64,000 nucleotides of DNA, taken from the NCBI RefSeq assembly GCF_000156235.1, contig NZ_DS996805.1:248001-312000 (forward strand), written 5' to 3'. This document shows, in pieces, positions 9,383 to 18,187 of this stretch. The first letter of the stretch is position 1, and each line of letters starts with the position of its first letter. This DNA comes from Pseudovibrio sp000156235. GTDB lineage: Bacteria > Pseudomonadota > Alphaproteobacteria > Rhizobiales > Stappiaceae. The notes under the pieces were generated by a model that was not told the DNA's origin, did not search any database, and saw only the letters and a program-made list of their open reading frames with translations. The position numbers were made by a program, and so were the translations under genes.

Positions 9383-10117
9383 AGTTTCCTGCGTTACCCG
9401 CCCGTTTGCTGTTTGAAGAACCGTATCGCAGAAGGGACTTTTGAGGACTATTAAATTAAGTCGTGAGCTGTGGTAGGTATCTGGGATCAGGCTGTGTAAT
9501 CGTCTTCCTACAGAAAACTTATCCCCCTTTCTGAAAATGTCTTCATACTGAGTTGCAGGTTCATGCGAACGGGCAGCTTGTGGGAACGTCCCTCAGGCTG
9601 GTGTGAGCCGGGCGGGGCTACTGGGTGAGGTAACGTATCATCCAGCGGGTTCGTGGAGGTTCCCCTTTCACCGACAGTGTTGAGGGATAGCGGATGTCCG
9701 GCCAGACCAGAGGGCGCCAGCACTGAGAGCTGAGGCTTTCCAATCGCTTCAGGTCTTCCAAGTGTCTTTTGGACCCTAGCCTTAGCCTCCTGCAAAAACG
9801 CCCAGGCAAGGCGACAGCCGATGCTGAAGACTCACTAAATTACCATATGCGCAGGCATTGCCTGTTGCCTTGTTTATCCCAATCTTTGGGAATTCTGGCT
9901 CAACGCTGCATGGCAGACCATGCGGTGCTCATTGTGTTGCCTCGCCGTAAGGAGGTTGCAGTGCTGTCCTGTGAACTTGGGTGACCCCATGAACTCTTTA
10001 AACATCGTGTTGCGCTACTGAAGGTTTTGCAATTTTTGATGGTTATCCTATATGCAGTTGATGCGTGTAAGTGTTTCGCGCAGTATGTGATTTGGAATAG
10101 GACATTAAGGAGCAGCC
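9383..10117. other. Gene-free region containing a GC-rich structured segment
   Basis: No convincing gene in 735 bases. The two overlapping leftward frames and one rightward frame that cross it have no recognisable domains and conflict with one another. The middle (about 9551-9830) is markedly more structured than normal spacer and is listed separately. The right end, from about 10000, is AT-rich and holds the promoter and AAGGAG ribosome site of the DUF423 gene. Confidence 0.6.
9551..9830 (+). other. Possible structured RNA or group II intron remnant
   Basis: On the plus strand this segment forms a series of hairpins: AGTTGC/GCAGCT (9551-9577) enclosing GTTC-ATGC-GAAC (9559-9570), GGGA-ACG-TCCC (9582-9592), GGCT/AGCC (9596-9609), TGGGTGA/TCATCCA (9622-9644) and CGGA-TG-TCCG (9691-9700). 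It has no ORF and is more GC-rich than the spacer around it. It lacks the conserved core sequences of RNase P RNA and SRP RNA that I would expect to recognise. The density of helices resembles domain I of a group II intron with its coding part lost, but I cannot confirm this from sequence alone. Confidence 0.35.
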
Positions 10118-10537
10118 ATGCCGGAGAGTGCAAGTGAAGCGGTGCCTGCGGAGCAGCCTCGCACCAAACTCGGACAAGGTCTTGGACTTGGATTGGCGCT
10201 TGGTGGTTTTTGCGGTGTCATTGCGATCCTGAGCTCAGCTGCCAGCTCTCATACAATAGATAATCAGTATCTGGGCATTATCTCCCAAATCACCATGATG
10301 CATGCAGCGGCCTTTGTCGGGCTGGGTGTTGCACATGGTATTACCAGTTCCAAAGGTATCGCCTTTGCTATGCTGCTGCTGTTTGCCGGGGTTGGCCTGT
10401 TCTGTGGTGATCTTGCCCAGCGCTTATTTGTTGGTGAGAAGCTGTTTGATTTTGCAGCACCAACAGGTGGGATGCTGATGATTTTGGGATGGTTGTTTGT
10501 GTTCCTGACTGGCCTGAACAGGATGATGAAAGGCTAG
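10118..10537 (+). CDS. DUF423-family membrane protein
   Basis: 139 residues with four predicted hydrophobic segments after a short polar N-terminus. The spacing and phrases (ITMMHAAAFVGLGVAHG, AMLLLFAGVGLFCGDLAQRL, APTGGMLMILGWLFVF) match the small inner-membrane DUF423 family, whose function is unknown. The ATG at 10118 has a good AAGGAG site. It is convergent with the M3 peptidase gene, and a shared hairpin lies between them. Confidence 0.85.
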   Translation: MPESASEAVPAEQPRTKLGQGLGLGLALGGFCGVIAILSSAASSHTIDNQYLGIISQITMMHAAAFVGLGVAHGITSSKGIAFAMLLLFAGVGLFCGDLAQRLFVGEKLFDFAAPTGGMLMILGWLFVFLTGLNRMMKG

Positions 10538-10564
10538 TTGGCTGATCCTATAGCTGTCATAGCA

Positions 10565-10590
10565 AAGGGCGAACCGACTGGTCCGCCCTT
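10565..10590. terminator. Bidirectional hairpin terminator
   Basis: An 11-bp stem, AAGGGCGAACC against GGTCCGCCCTT with one G-T pair, and a four-base loop. It lies between the convergent DUF423 and M3 peptidase genes. T-tracts on both sides are short, so efficiency is uncertain. Confidence 0.65.
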
Positions 10591-10618
10591 CTTAGTCTCT
10601 GAATTTCCTAGCTGATGC

Positions 10619-12582
10619 CTAGTTGACCAGTCCNNNNNNNNNNNNNNNNNNNNNNNNNNNNNNNNNNNNNNNNNNNNNNNNNNNNNNNNNNNNNNNNNNN
10701 NNNNNNNNNNNNNNNNNNNNNNNNNNNNNNNNNNNNNNNNNNNNNNNNNNNNNNNNNNNNNNNNNNNNNNNNNNNNNNNNNNNNNNNNNNNNNNNNNNNN
10801 NNNNNNNNNNNNNNNNNNNNNNNNNNNNNNNNNNNNNNNNNNNNNNNNNNNNNNNNNNNNNNNNNNNNNNNNNNNNNNNNNNNNNNNNNNNNNNNNGATC
10901 GCCATGTCAACAATCGCAGTTGCCAGATATTCGACAGTTGCAAAGCCCTGATTGAAGTTTGCTGCTGCCAGCAGGCGTTCCAGAAGCTCTTCCGGAATGA
11001 CTTCGCCAGTCTGATAGTGGCGGGCGTACTTCTTCAGGATCTCCGGCTGGTCAAGCCAGTGTTCGAAGAGCTGGGATGGCAGTTCTACAAAGTCGCGGGC
11101 CACGCTGGTGCCAGACACAAGCGGGTGGGTGACGTTGGACATGAGGCCGTGGAGGCCATGACCAAACTCGTGGAACAGCGTGCGTGCATCGTCAAAGGTC
11201 AGAAGGGTTTGTTCGCCTTCCGGTGCTTTTGAGAAATTCATCACGTTGACGATGATCGGACGGATGTCGTCTTTCAGCTTCTGCTGAGAACGGAATGCAC
11301 TCATCCATGCGCCGGAACGCTTGGAGGCACGGGCAAAGTAGTCGCCGATAAAGATGCCGAGATGGCCGCCGTTTTTATCAAAGACTTCAAAGACACGCAC
11401 ATCGGGATGATAAACATCCTGTCCCTGCAGTTCCTTAAAGGTGAGACCAAACAGGCGGGTTGCGGTGTAGAAAGCCGCATCGATCATCTGATCCAACTGG
11501 AAGTACGGTTTGATTTCCGCTTCATCCAGATCATGTTTTGCGCTGCGTACTTTCTCAGAGTAGTAGCGCCAGTCCCATGGAGCGATTTCGATGTTGTCGC
11601 CTTCGGACTGTGCCATGTCCTGAAGGTCTGCTGCTTCTTCCAGTGCGCGTGCTTTGGCCGGGCCCCAGACGTTGGTCAGCAAGTCGTCGACTGCGCCGGT
11701 GGTCTTGGCCATCACATCATCAAGCTTGAAGGCCGCAAAGCTTTCAAAGCCCAGGAGCTTGGCCTTTTCATTCCGCAGCTGCACGGTTTCGCGCACGATA
11801 GCTGAGTTGTTGGTCTCGCCAGCGTTGTCACCGCGCTTTGCCCATGCGTTGAAGGCTTCTTCGCGCAGGTCACGGCGTTTGGAGAATTGCAGGAATGGCT
11901 CAATGGAGGAACGGGAGAGGGTGATGGCGTACTTGCCCGGCTCACCGCGCTCTTCAGCTGCAGCACTGGCGGCTTTGACGAGAAACTCTGGCAGGCCTTC
12001 CAGATCGCTTTCATTCTCCAGAACCAGCTTGTAGGAGGCTTCGTCTGCCAGAACGTTCTGCGCAAAGCTGGTGCCCAGCGTGGCGAGGCGTTCATTAATC
12101 TCCGCAATGCGGGACTTACCGGTCTCATCAAGGCCAGCACCAGCGCGGTGGAAGATGGAATAGTAACGCTCCAGCACACGGTCCTGCTCAGGTGTCAGGC
12201 TGAGTGCGTCTTTCTTCGCCATCAGAGTTTCGACGCGCTTAAAGAGGGCCGGATTGAGGAGTTTTTTGGTGTTATAAGCTGCCAGTTTAGGAGAAACGCT
12301 GCGCTCAACTTGTTGCAGAGTTTCGTTGGTATCAGCCGAGGAGAGGTTAAAGAACACGCTTGCGACTTGCTCTAGGGCTTCTTCTGCCAGCTCCAGAGCT
12401 GCAATGGTGTTTTCAAATGTCGGTTCTTCAGGATTTTGAGCAATGCGATTGATGTGGTCTTCGCCTGCCTTAAAGGCTTCTTCAAAAGCACCCTCAAAGT
12501 CTTCCGGCTTGATCTGTGAGAACGGCGGAAGTCCAAACGGGGTTTTCCAATCTTGCAGAAGAACCTTTGCGGTCTCGCTCAT
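10619..12582 (-). CDS. M3-family zinc oligopeptidase, interrupted by an assembly gap
   Basis: Cytoplasmic thimet-type metallopeptidase (PrlC/Dcp/oligopeptidase A group) that degrades short peptides. The start chosen is ATG 12582, with GGAG upstream; a TTG two codons earlier is less likely. The zinc site H471-E-F-G-H475 sits in the usual FHEFGHGLHG context. The codons before the gap are in one frame to 10897. After the gap the true C-terminus is GLVN followed by TAG at 10619-10621, in a different frame from the simple read-through. The N-run length (263) is therefore not the real distance. Comparison with family length suggests about 120 residues are missing. Confidence 0.9.
10634..10896. other. 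Assembly gap (263 N)
   Basis: A run of 263 N inside the M3 peptidase gene. Frame analysis on both sides shows the true spacing must be a multiple of three, which 263 is not. The number is a scaffold estimate. Confidence 0.98.
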
Positions 12583-12792
12583 ATTCAATCTCCGATGAAA
12601 CGTAAAAGCGTTTTACTCTTCCTGAAATGCAGAAAGAGCCAAACAGCTGTCATTCATAAATGGTCGCAAATGCCTGCGGGAAGGATGCCTCGTGCAGGAA
12701 TAGGCGGTAGAGATCTGAATATGGGTGCTAACAGCACTTGCGTAAAGGAAGGGCGGAGAAAAATCCCCCGCGCAGTTCCTGTTTGCGGGTCT

Positions 12793-13347
12793 CTATTGAA
12801 CAGGGAACGGTAGTGAGACTGTTGTAAAGCCTGTCGCCGTGACGGGTTTCTGAGGAGCAGCCAGTGTCATCACCCAGAAGTTCCTGTAGGTGCCGTCTGT
12901 CCTGTTGGTGCGGGCAATGCCCATGTGGGTGACGTGCTTGTTGAGCAGGTTCTTGTTGTGGTCCGGGGAGGTCTTCCATCCGGTCATTGCCGCAGAAATG
13001 TTGGCGTAGCCAGCGCCAAGGTTCTCAGCTCCTGCATAGGATTTGTAGCCGTTGGTCAGGGTACGGCTGAGCAGGCTGGAGGAGGAATGGCGCCGTGTCT
13101 TCAGTGAATCCAGACTGGCGATGTGGTCAGCCATGTCCTGCGAAACTTCCGTGAGATGCGGATCTAGCTTGATTGGGGGTAGGGCGTGTTTGGCGCGCCA
13201 AGCGTTTGTCTGGCGCAGAGCTTCCTGCTTGTTGATTGCGATGTGCTGCAGCTCAACGTCTTCTGCACTATCAATGCCCAGACTTGCACAGCCAGACAGC
13301 ATTGCAGCCAACAGCAGGGCTGCAGTTCCCTTAAATTCCAATGTCAC
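12793..13347 (-). CDS. CAP/SCP-domain lipoprotein
   Basis: 184 residues from a GTG at 13347. A lipoprotein signal peptide ends at the lipobox LSGC (cysteine about residue 20). The mature protein is a bacterial CAP (SCP/PR1) domain: helix with QTNAWRAKHALPPIKLDPHL, then HSSSSLLSRTLTNGYKSYAGAENLGAGY, then WKTSPDHNKNLLNKHVTHMGIA. The conserved His and Glu of the CAP cavity are present. Such bacterial proteins are surface or periplasmic and of unclear biochemical role. It is divergent from the envelope glycosyltransferase operon. Confidence 0.85.
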   Translation of the reverse strand: MTLEFKGTAALLLAAMLSGCASLGIDSAEDVELQHIAINKQEALRQTNAWRAKHALPPIKLDPHLTEVSQDMADHIASLDSLKTRRHSSSSLLSRTLTNGYKSYAGAENLGAGYANISAAMTGWKTSPDHNKNLLNKHVTHMGIARTNRTDGTYRNFWVMTLAAPQKPVTATGFTTVSLPFPVQ

Positions 13348-13662
13348 GCGCTTTTCCCGAAATGCCCGATTAGTCGATTTTATTTTAGGGCGGAATTTGG
13401 GCCGAAACTGTACTGCCCAGGATTAATCCACGTAATTCCCAGTTTCATTTGGTCTCGGCCAATTCGAAGAGGCTGAGAGCCTGCGTTTCAGGTGACCTTC
13501 AGCTTCCAAACCAACGGTACAGTCCAAGCATTTGGATGGTGCAAGTATTGAGTGAGGAGTTTTGGGGAATGGGTTCCAGATGATGTGCTGCTTATTGTTT
13601 CGGGGGAGCAATTTGCTCTTAGCTCCGTTTTTCCCGAGAGCGTGGAGGGCAGCAGGGCGGTT
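13348..13662. other. Divergent intergenic region
   Basis: About 315 bases between the leftward CAP lipoprotein and the rightward glycosyltransferase operon. It should contain both promoters. I see no hairpin terminator, repeat or convincing small gene; one extended frame is only the upstream reading of the glycosyltransferase ORF. Confidence 0.5.
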
Positions 13663-15408
13663 ATGTCTGCGCAAATGAATCTTGCAGTACCCATGGATGG
13701 GAACGAAGCTGGGCCGTCCGAGCCAACAACATGGTGGCTTCGCGTTGTTGGGCGTGACTGGCTGGCACCCTTTGTTTTGCTGGTTGTGTGTTTATGCCTT
13801 TATCTGCCAGGTCTGACGTCTGTTCCGCCTCTGGATCGTGATGAGCCCCGATTTGCGCAGGCCTCCAAGCAAATGATGGAAACAGGCAATTATGTATCCA
13901 TTCATTTTCAGGAGCTTGCGCGCAACAAGAAGCCCATAGGCATCTATTGGGCTCAGGTGGGTGTGGCGCAGCTTCTGGGATATGGAGAGACCGCACCAAT
14001 CTGGGTTTATCGAGTACCCTCCGTTCTTGGGGCGATAGCCGCAGTCTTGCTGAGTTACTGGACAGCACGTGCCTTTTTCAGGGAACAGGAGAGTTTTATC
14101 GCGGCGTTGCTGGTCGCTCTGGCTCTCATCTTAAATATTGAAGCACATTTAGCGAAAACGGACGCAGTACTGTTGGCCTGTGTGATGCTCTCGCAAGGTG
14201 CGTTGGCGCGGATATGGCTTGCTCAGCAACGACCAGCCGTGTGGTCTTCGGCTTTGCTTTTCTGGTTAGGACTGGCGCTGGGCACCCTGATCAAGGGGCC
14301 GATCATTCTCATGGTTAGCGGGTTGACGGTTCTGTCTTTATGCCTCTGGCAGCGAAAGGTTTTTTGGCTTCGAGGGTTGGCGCCGATTATGGGCTTGCTG
14401 CTGTTCCTTGCACTGGTCTCGCCGTGGTTGGTGGCTATCTACATTGAGACTGACGGTGCCTTCTTCAGAGATGCTTTAGGTGGAGATCTATGGGGCAAGG
14501 TGGGGACCGGACGGGAGTCTCATGGGGCTCCACCGCTGACTCATCTGTTAATCAGCTTCATTATTTTTTGGCCAATCCCTTCTTTTCTCCTTGTGACTTT
14601 CAAGGGGATTAGGCAAGAATTGAATAAATTTTGTTATAGATTCTTGTTGTGTTGGCTGATCCCGTCGTGGGTCGTGTTTGAATTGGTTTCAACAAAGCTG
14701 CCTCATTACACCTTGCCCATGATGCCTGTTCTGGCGTTGTTGGTGGCAGGCGTGATGATGACAGATAGAGCAGCGAGTGCCGGTGTTGGCTGGCGATTTG
14801 CTTCTGCTGCTTTGTTTTTGCTGGTGCCGCTGGGCATCGCGATTGCCGTTGTTGTCGGACCTTTGCTGCTTGATCTATGGCCGTCTCCGCCCGGTGTTGT
14901 GCTGTGTGGGCTGGCTGTCATTGCTGCGTTATCAGCCACATCTAAGTTGTTTGAAGGAAAGCTTGTTTCTGCATTGCCGAGTGCAAGTGTTTCCGCAGTG
15001 CTGATGTTCGTTGGCTTCTGGGCATTTTCAGGCCCGGCATTGTCTACAATCTGGATTTCCTCCCGTCTGGTGGAAGCGGTTGATCAGCTTCCGGGGTGTG
15101 AGCGGAAAGAGATTGCTACAGCAGGTTTCTATGAGCCCAGCTTCGTATTTTTGCAGGGCACGCAAACAAAGCTACTCGGCGCAGAAGCTGCAGCACGTTT
15201 TCTGGCAAATGGAGGGCAGGAGACGGGCACGTCCTCCGGGATTTGCAGAATTGTGCTGGTGGAAGGACGGCAGCTGGATCGGTTTGATGCAGAAGCTCTT
15301 CGGTTGGGGATGAAGACTTCAGAGGTATCAAGTGTATCTGGCCTGAATATCAATGGCGGTAAAACATTGCTGGTACATATTTTTTCTGCGGGTGGGGCGG
15401 CGCAATGA
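13663..15408 (+). CDS. ArnT/RgtD-like GT-C glycosyltransferase (GT39/GT83 type)
   Basis: 581 residues from ATG 13663, which follows GGAGGG. An upstream TTG-type start would add a non-conserved extension. Hydrophobic segments run throughout. The first periplasmic loop carries PPLDRDEPRFAQASKQM, with the catalytic acidic pair at about D60-E61, and RNKKPIGIYW, both typical of ArnT-like transferases. These move a sugar from a polyprenyl-phosphate donor to lipid A or other envelope acceptors on the periplasmic side. It overlaps the next gene (PAP2) by four bases, and the operon also encodes the expected donor synthase. Substrate (aminoarabinose, galacturonic acid or other) cannot be read from sequence. 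Confidence 0.85.
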   Translation: MSAQMNLAVPMDGNEAGPSEPTTWWLRVVGRDWLAPFVLLVVCLCLYLPGLTSVPPLDRDEPRFAQASKQMMETGNYVSIHFQELARNKKPIGIYWAQVGVAQLLGYGETAPIWVYRVPSVLGAIAAVLLSYWTARAFFREQESFIAALLVALALILNIEAHLAKTDAVLLACVMLSQGALARIWLAQQRPAVWSSALLFWLGLALGTLIKGPIILMVSGLTVLSLCLWQRKVFWLRGLAPIMGLLLFLALVSPWLVAIYIETDGAFFRDALGGDLWGKVGTGRESHGAPPLTHLLISFIIFWPIPSFLLVTFKGIRQELNKFCYRFLLCWLIPSWVVFELVSTKLPHYTLPMMPVLALLVAGVMMTDRAASAGVGWRFASAALFLLVPLGIAIAVVVGPLLLDLWPSPPGVVLCGLAVIAALSATSKLFEGKLVSALPSASVSAVLMFVGFWAFSGPALSTIWISSRLVEAVDQLPGCERKEIATAGFYEPSFVFLQGTQTKLLGAEAAARFLANGGQETGTSSGICRIVLVEGRQLDRFDAEALRLGMKTSEVSSVSGLNINGGKTLLVHIFSAGGAAQ

Positions 15409-16454
15409 TTGATGACGGCTCCATAGACACTTTAGAGCGCCCTGTACGGGGAAAACAGAGAAACGAACAACAGGCTGATCTGAACCGTGATGCTGTCGAT
15501 GCTGAGTGGGAAGAGCGGCAGACAGAAACTGAAGGCAGTCGTGAGGAAGGTGAACAGACTAGGCAGTCTGGCTTCCATCGGCTGCGCGCTTTAATGCAGG
15601 TTGCTGGTGGCAACGCGCGAAATCATATTCACTCTTTTCGTGTGATCTTAAGCAATCGCCGGAAACGTAAGCATATTGCTATTCCAGATCTGCCATCAAT
15701 ACTAAAACCACAGAATGTGGCTGCATTGCTTATCGCGCTGTGCGGAGTTGCAATGGTTTTTCTGGATCATAGCAGTCCCATTTGGGCTCGGAGATTGCCT
15801 GATGCTTATCATAGTGTTTTCGATGTGGTTACAGATGCGGGCAAGTCAGACTGGGTACTTATCCCGACAGGCCTATGGATTTTAGCAGTGATCTTTCGAG
15901 ACTGGCAGGCTAACTCATTTCGTAGAAAAATGATCATGTCATCACTTTCTGTCTACGCAAGCTTTCTGTTCTTTGTTGTAGCAGCGAGTGGATTGCTTGC
16001 TATTGCTCTTAAATGGAACATTGGACGTGCCCGGCCATCGTTGTTTGATGAAATGGGGCCGTTAGCTTTTGAGCCATTTGCGTGGCAAGCAAAGCTTTCG
16101 AGTCTTCCAAGTGGTCACTCGACAACTGCAGGCGCATTGATCGTCGCTTTGGCTTTGTTAGCGCCCAAATATCGGTGGTTTATTGTTGTCGTTGGGAGTT
16201 GGATTGCGGTGAGCCGAATTATTGTCGGTGCACATTACCCCAGTGACGTGGCTGCTGGACTTGTGGTCGGAGGAGTCTTTTCGTATCTGAGTGCTCGATG
16301 GATGGCGCGTAGACGCTTGGGGTTCAGATATTCAAGTCAGGGTGAGTTGTTGCCTACGCTGACAAATGTCTTCAGCTCCGGGTGGTTGCGTGCGCTTAGT
16401 AATACAGGTAATACGCGAGCAGCGGGTGTGCATCATAGCTCTGAGGTATCCTAG
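15405..16454 (+). CDS. PAP2-family membrane phosphatase, possible lipid A phosphatase
   Basis: 349 residues. About 100 hydrophilic, Glu/Arg-rich N-terminal residues precede a multi-spanning PAP2 domain. All three catalytic motifs are present: K203-x6-R210-P211, PSGH at 235-238 and S270-R271-x5-H277-x3-D281. PAP2 enzymes of this size dephosphorylate lipid phosphates such as undecaprenyl diphosphate, phosphatidylglycerophosphate or, in LpxE/LpxF, lipid A. ATGA overlap with the ArnT-like gene indicates coupled translation. With a sugar transferase on one side and a polyprenyl-phosphate glycosyltransferase on the other, lipid A dephosphorylation is the best inference. The long N-terminal tail is unusual. 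Confidence 0.85.
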   Translation: MIDDGSIDTLERPVRGKQRNEQQADLNRDAVDAEWEERQTETEGSREEGEQTRQSGFHRLRALMQVAGGNARNHIHSFRVILSNRRKRKHIAIPDLPSILKPQNVAALLIALCGVAMVFLDHSSPIWARRLPDAYHSVFDVVTDAGKSDWVLIPTGLWILAVIFRDWQANSFRRKMIMSSLSVYASFLFFVVAASGLLAIALKWNIGRARPSLFDEMGPLAFEPFAWQAKLSSLPSGHSTTAGALIVALALLAPKYRWFIVVVGSWIAVSRIIVGAHYPSDVAAGLVVGGVFSYLSARWMARRRLGFRYSSQGELLPTLTNVFSSGWLRALSNTGNTRAAGVHHSSEVS

Positions 16455-16515
16455 GTACTCTTCAGGTTTTCCTTGTTGAGCTTGGGTAGATGCTGGGCCG
16501 AACGGGAAAAAATAA

Positions 16516-17292
16516 ATGAACGACGATATTGCTGTACAGAAAATCGACGTAAGCGTCGTTATCCCTGCGAAGAATGAGAGAGATAATCTTCCTCCGCTTT
16601 TGGATGAGATTGCTGAGGCTCTGAAAGAGTATCGGTTTGAGGCGATCGTTGTTGATGATGGGTCGACTGATGATAGTCTTGATGTGCTTCAACAGTATGC
16701 GGAGAAAAACGGCTATTTACGGGTGATCCATCATAAGCGGTCTGGTGGGCAGAGTTGTTCTGTTCGTACCGGGTTGCTTCATGCGCGTGGCACTTATGTG
16801 GCTACGATTGATGGGGACGGGCAGAACAATCCTATCTACTACCGCGAGATGCTTGCCGCGATGGAAAAGGGTGGTGAGCGTGTGGGGCTTGCTGCTGGCC
16901 AGCGGCTGGGTCGCAAGGCCAGTGTTTTCAAGCGCTATGCATCTAAAGCAGCCAACAAGCTGCGTGGGGCGATTCTGAAAGACAATACACGTGACAGTGG
17001 GTGTGGTCTGAAGCTGCTTCGCCGCGATGTGTTCTTAAAGCTCCCATATTTCGACAGCTGGCACCGTTTCCTGCCAGCTCTTGTGATCCGCGAAGGATAT
17101 GACGTGGTTCATGTGGATGTGGTGGACCGGGAGCGAGAGCACGGTGTTTCCAAATATGGGATCTTTGATCGGGCGTTGGTGGGCGTGTTGGATCTCTTTG
17201 GCGTGTGGTGGTTGCGCCGTCGTCGGAAAGTCATTCCTGAAGTGGTGATGGTGACTGAGTCGGACAAGTCTCCAGCGAAGGAGGCACATTGA
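16516..17292 (+). CDS. Family 2 glycosyltransferase, polyprenyl-phosphate sugar synthase type (DPM1/ArnC/RgtE-like)
   Basis: 258 residues of GT-A fold. Nucleotide and metal motifs are at VVDDGSTDD (about 45-53) and TIDGDGQNNP (98-106, DxD). The arrangement resembles dolichol-phosphate mannose synthase and bacterial relatives that load a sugar onto undecaprenyl or dodecaprenyl phosphate at the cytoplasmic face. No C-terminal membrane helices are present; the adjacent Lab_N protein may supply the membrane anchor. The stop and next start overlap as TGATG. The likely role is making the donor used by the ArnT-like enzyme upstream. Confidence 0.87.
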   Translation: MNDDIAVQKIDVSVVIPAKNERDNLPPLLDEIAEALKEYRFEAIVVDDGSTDDSLDVLQQYAEKNGYLRVIHHKRSGGQSCSVRTGLLHARGTYVATIDGDGQNNPIYYREMLAAMEKGGERVGLAAGQRLGRKASVFKRYASKAANKLRGAILKDNTRDSGCGLKLLRRDVFLKLPYFDSWHRFLPALVIREGYDVVHVDVVDREREHGVSKYGIFDRALVGVLDLFGVWWLRRRRKVIPEVVMVTESDKSPAKEAH

Positions 17293-17609
17293 TGCTGGCT
17301 GGTCTTTATGAGTGGGTTTACGACGTCTTTGTAGCCCAGTGGGACTTTTGGGTTCTTTGGGGGTTCGTGGCGCAGTTCATGTTTATGATGCGCTTTATGA
17401 TCCAATGGATTGCCTCTGAGCGGGTGGGACGTTCCATCGTCCCGGTGGCCTTTTGGTTCTTCTCCATCGGGGGCGGATCGCTGCTTCTGACTTACGCTAT
17501 CGTCAAGAAGGATCCTGTTTTTATTGCGGGACAAGGCCTCGGATTGATCATTTATTTCCGAAATCTATGGCTTATCTACAAGGAAAAACGCCAGGATCCG
17601 AATTTCTAG
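17292..17609 (+). CDS. Lipid A biosynthesis N-terminal domain (Lab_N) membrane protein
   Basis: 105 residues with three hydrophobic segments and the Lab_N pattern (FWVLWGFVAQFMFMMRFMIQWIASERVGRSIVPVAFWFFSIGGG...GQGLGLIIYFRNLWLI). The domain occurs alone in alphaproteobacteria next to polyprenyl-phosphate glycosyltransferases. From memory, RgtF of Rhizobium is a comparable partner of RgtE. The start ATG 17292 overlaps the GT2 stop by one base, so the two products are probably made together. A terminator follows, closing the four-gene operon. Confidence 0.85.
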   Translation: MLAGLYEWVYDVFVAQWDFWVLWGFVAQFMFMMRFMIQWIASERVGRSIVPVAFWFFSIGGGSLLLTYAIVKKDPVFIAGQGLGLIIYFRNLWLIYKEKRQDPNF

Positions 17610-18187
17610 GCGATTTATCCGCAATAAATGCAACCAGAATGCAATTAAATTGCTGAACGCTATTTGCCCATGGGGAAGATAGACTTCCTCGTGGGTTTTT
17701 CGTAAAATTGCGTATTATTTGTGCATATTGATTGTAAAGGTTAGTGTGAAATACGTATTTTTGAAGAAAATTGCTCCGAATTTGCGCTCAGTTTTCAAGG
17801 TTAGTTTTTTCATTGCGCTTGTAATCTAAGTAATATTTCCTCTCTATTTCAGTATTGTTTGGATTAATTTGTTTGTATGCGTATACATAACTATATTTCT
17901 CGATTTTGATTAATGGTTAAATCGCATGCATTTGAGATATAATTTGCATAGAAACTTTGCAATCGTTGATGAATATCACCTCGTAGACTAACTTATTAAT
18001 AAAAACCTCTTGACGTTTTTAGAGAAATATCATCGAATGCTTGATGAGGAGTGGTTGAAGCCAATAGGGGGGCTTTAAGGGCACGCGCTGACGTGTTTGT
18101 TTCGGATGTTTTCCTAGGAGAAAGGGAACAGCCTGCTACTTCCGGTGATGAATTTTAAAATTGGACAAAAAAAGAGGCTCCAATTCT
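17610..18187. other. AT-rich intergenic region upstream of aapJ
   Basis: Nearly 580 bases. The left end holds the terminator of the envelope operon. The rest is strongly AT-rich with no ORF, as expected for a regulated promoter of the amino-acid transporter. I could not identify a specific operator or riboswitch. Confidence 0.6.
17667..17700 (+). terminator. Probable rho-independent terminator of the envelope operon
   Basis: Stem of CCCA-TGGGGAAG against CTTCCTCG-TGGG with a five-base loop and imperfect middle pairs, followed directly by T5. It lies about 60 bases after the Lab_N gene. Confidence 0.7.

Noticed and set aside
9551..9830. RNase P RNA, SRP RNA or tmRNA at this place
   Set aside because: The diagnostic conserved blocks (for example GAGGAAAGTCCGG of RNase P RNA or the GGAAG-type SRP tetraloop region) were not found on either strand, so only a generic structured-RNA call is made.
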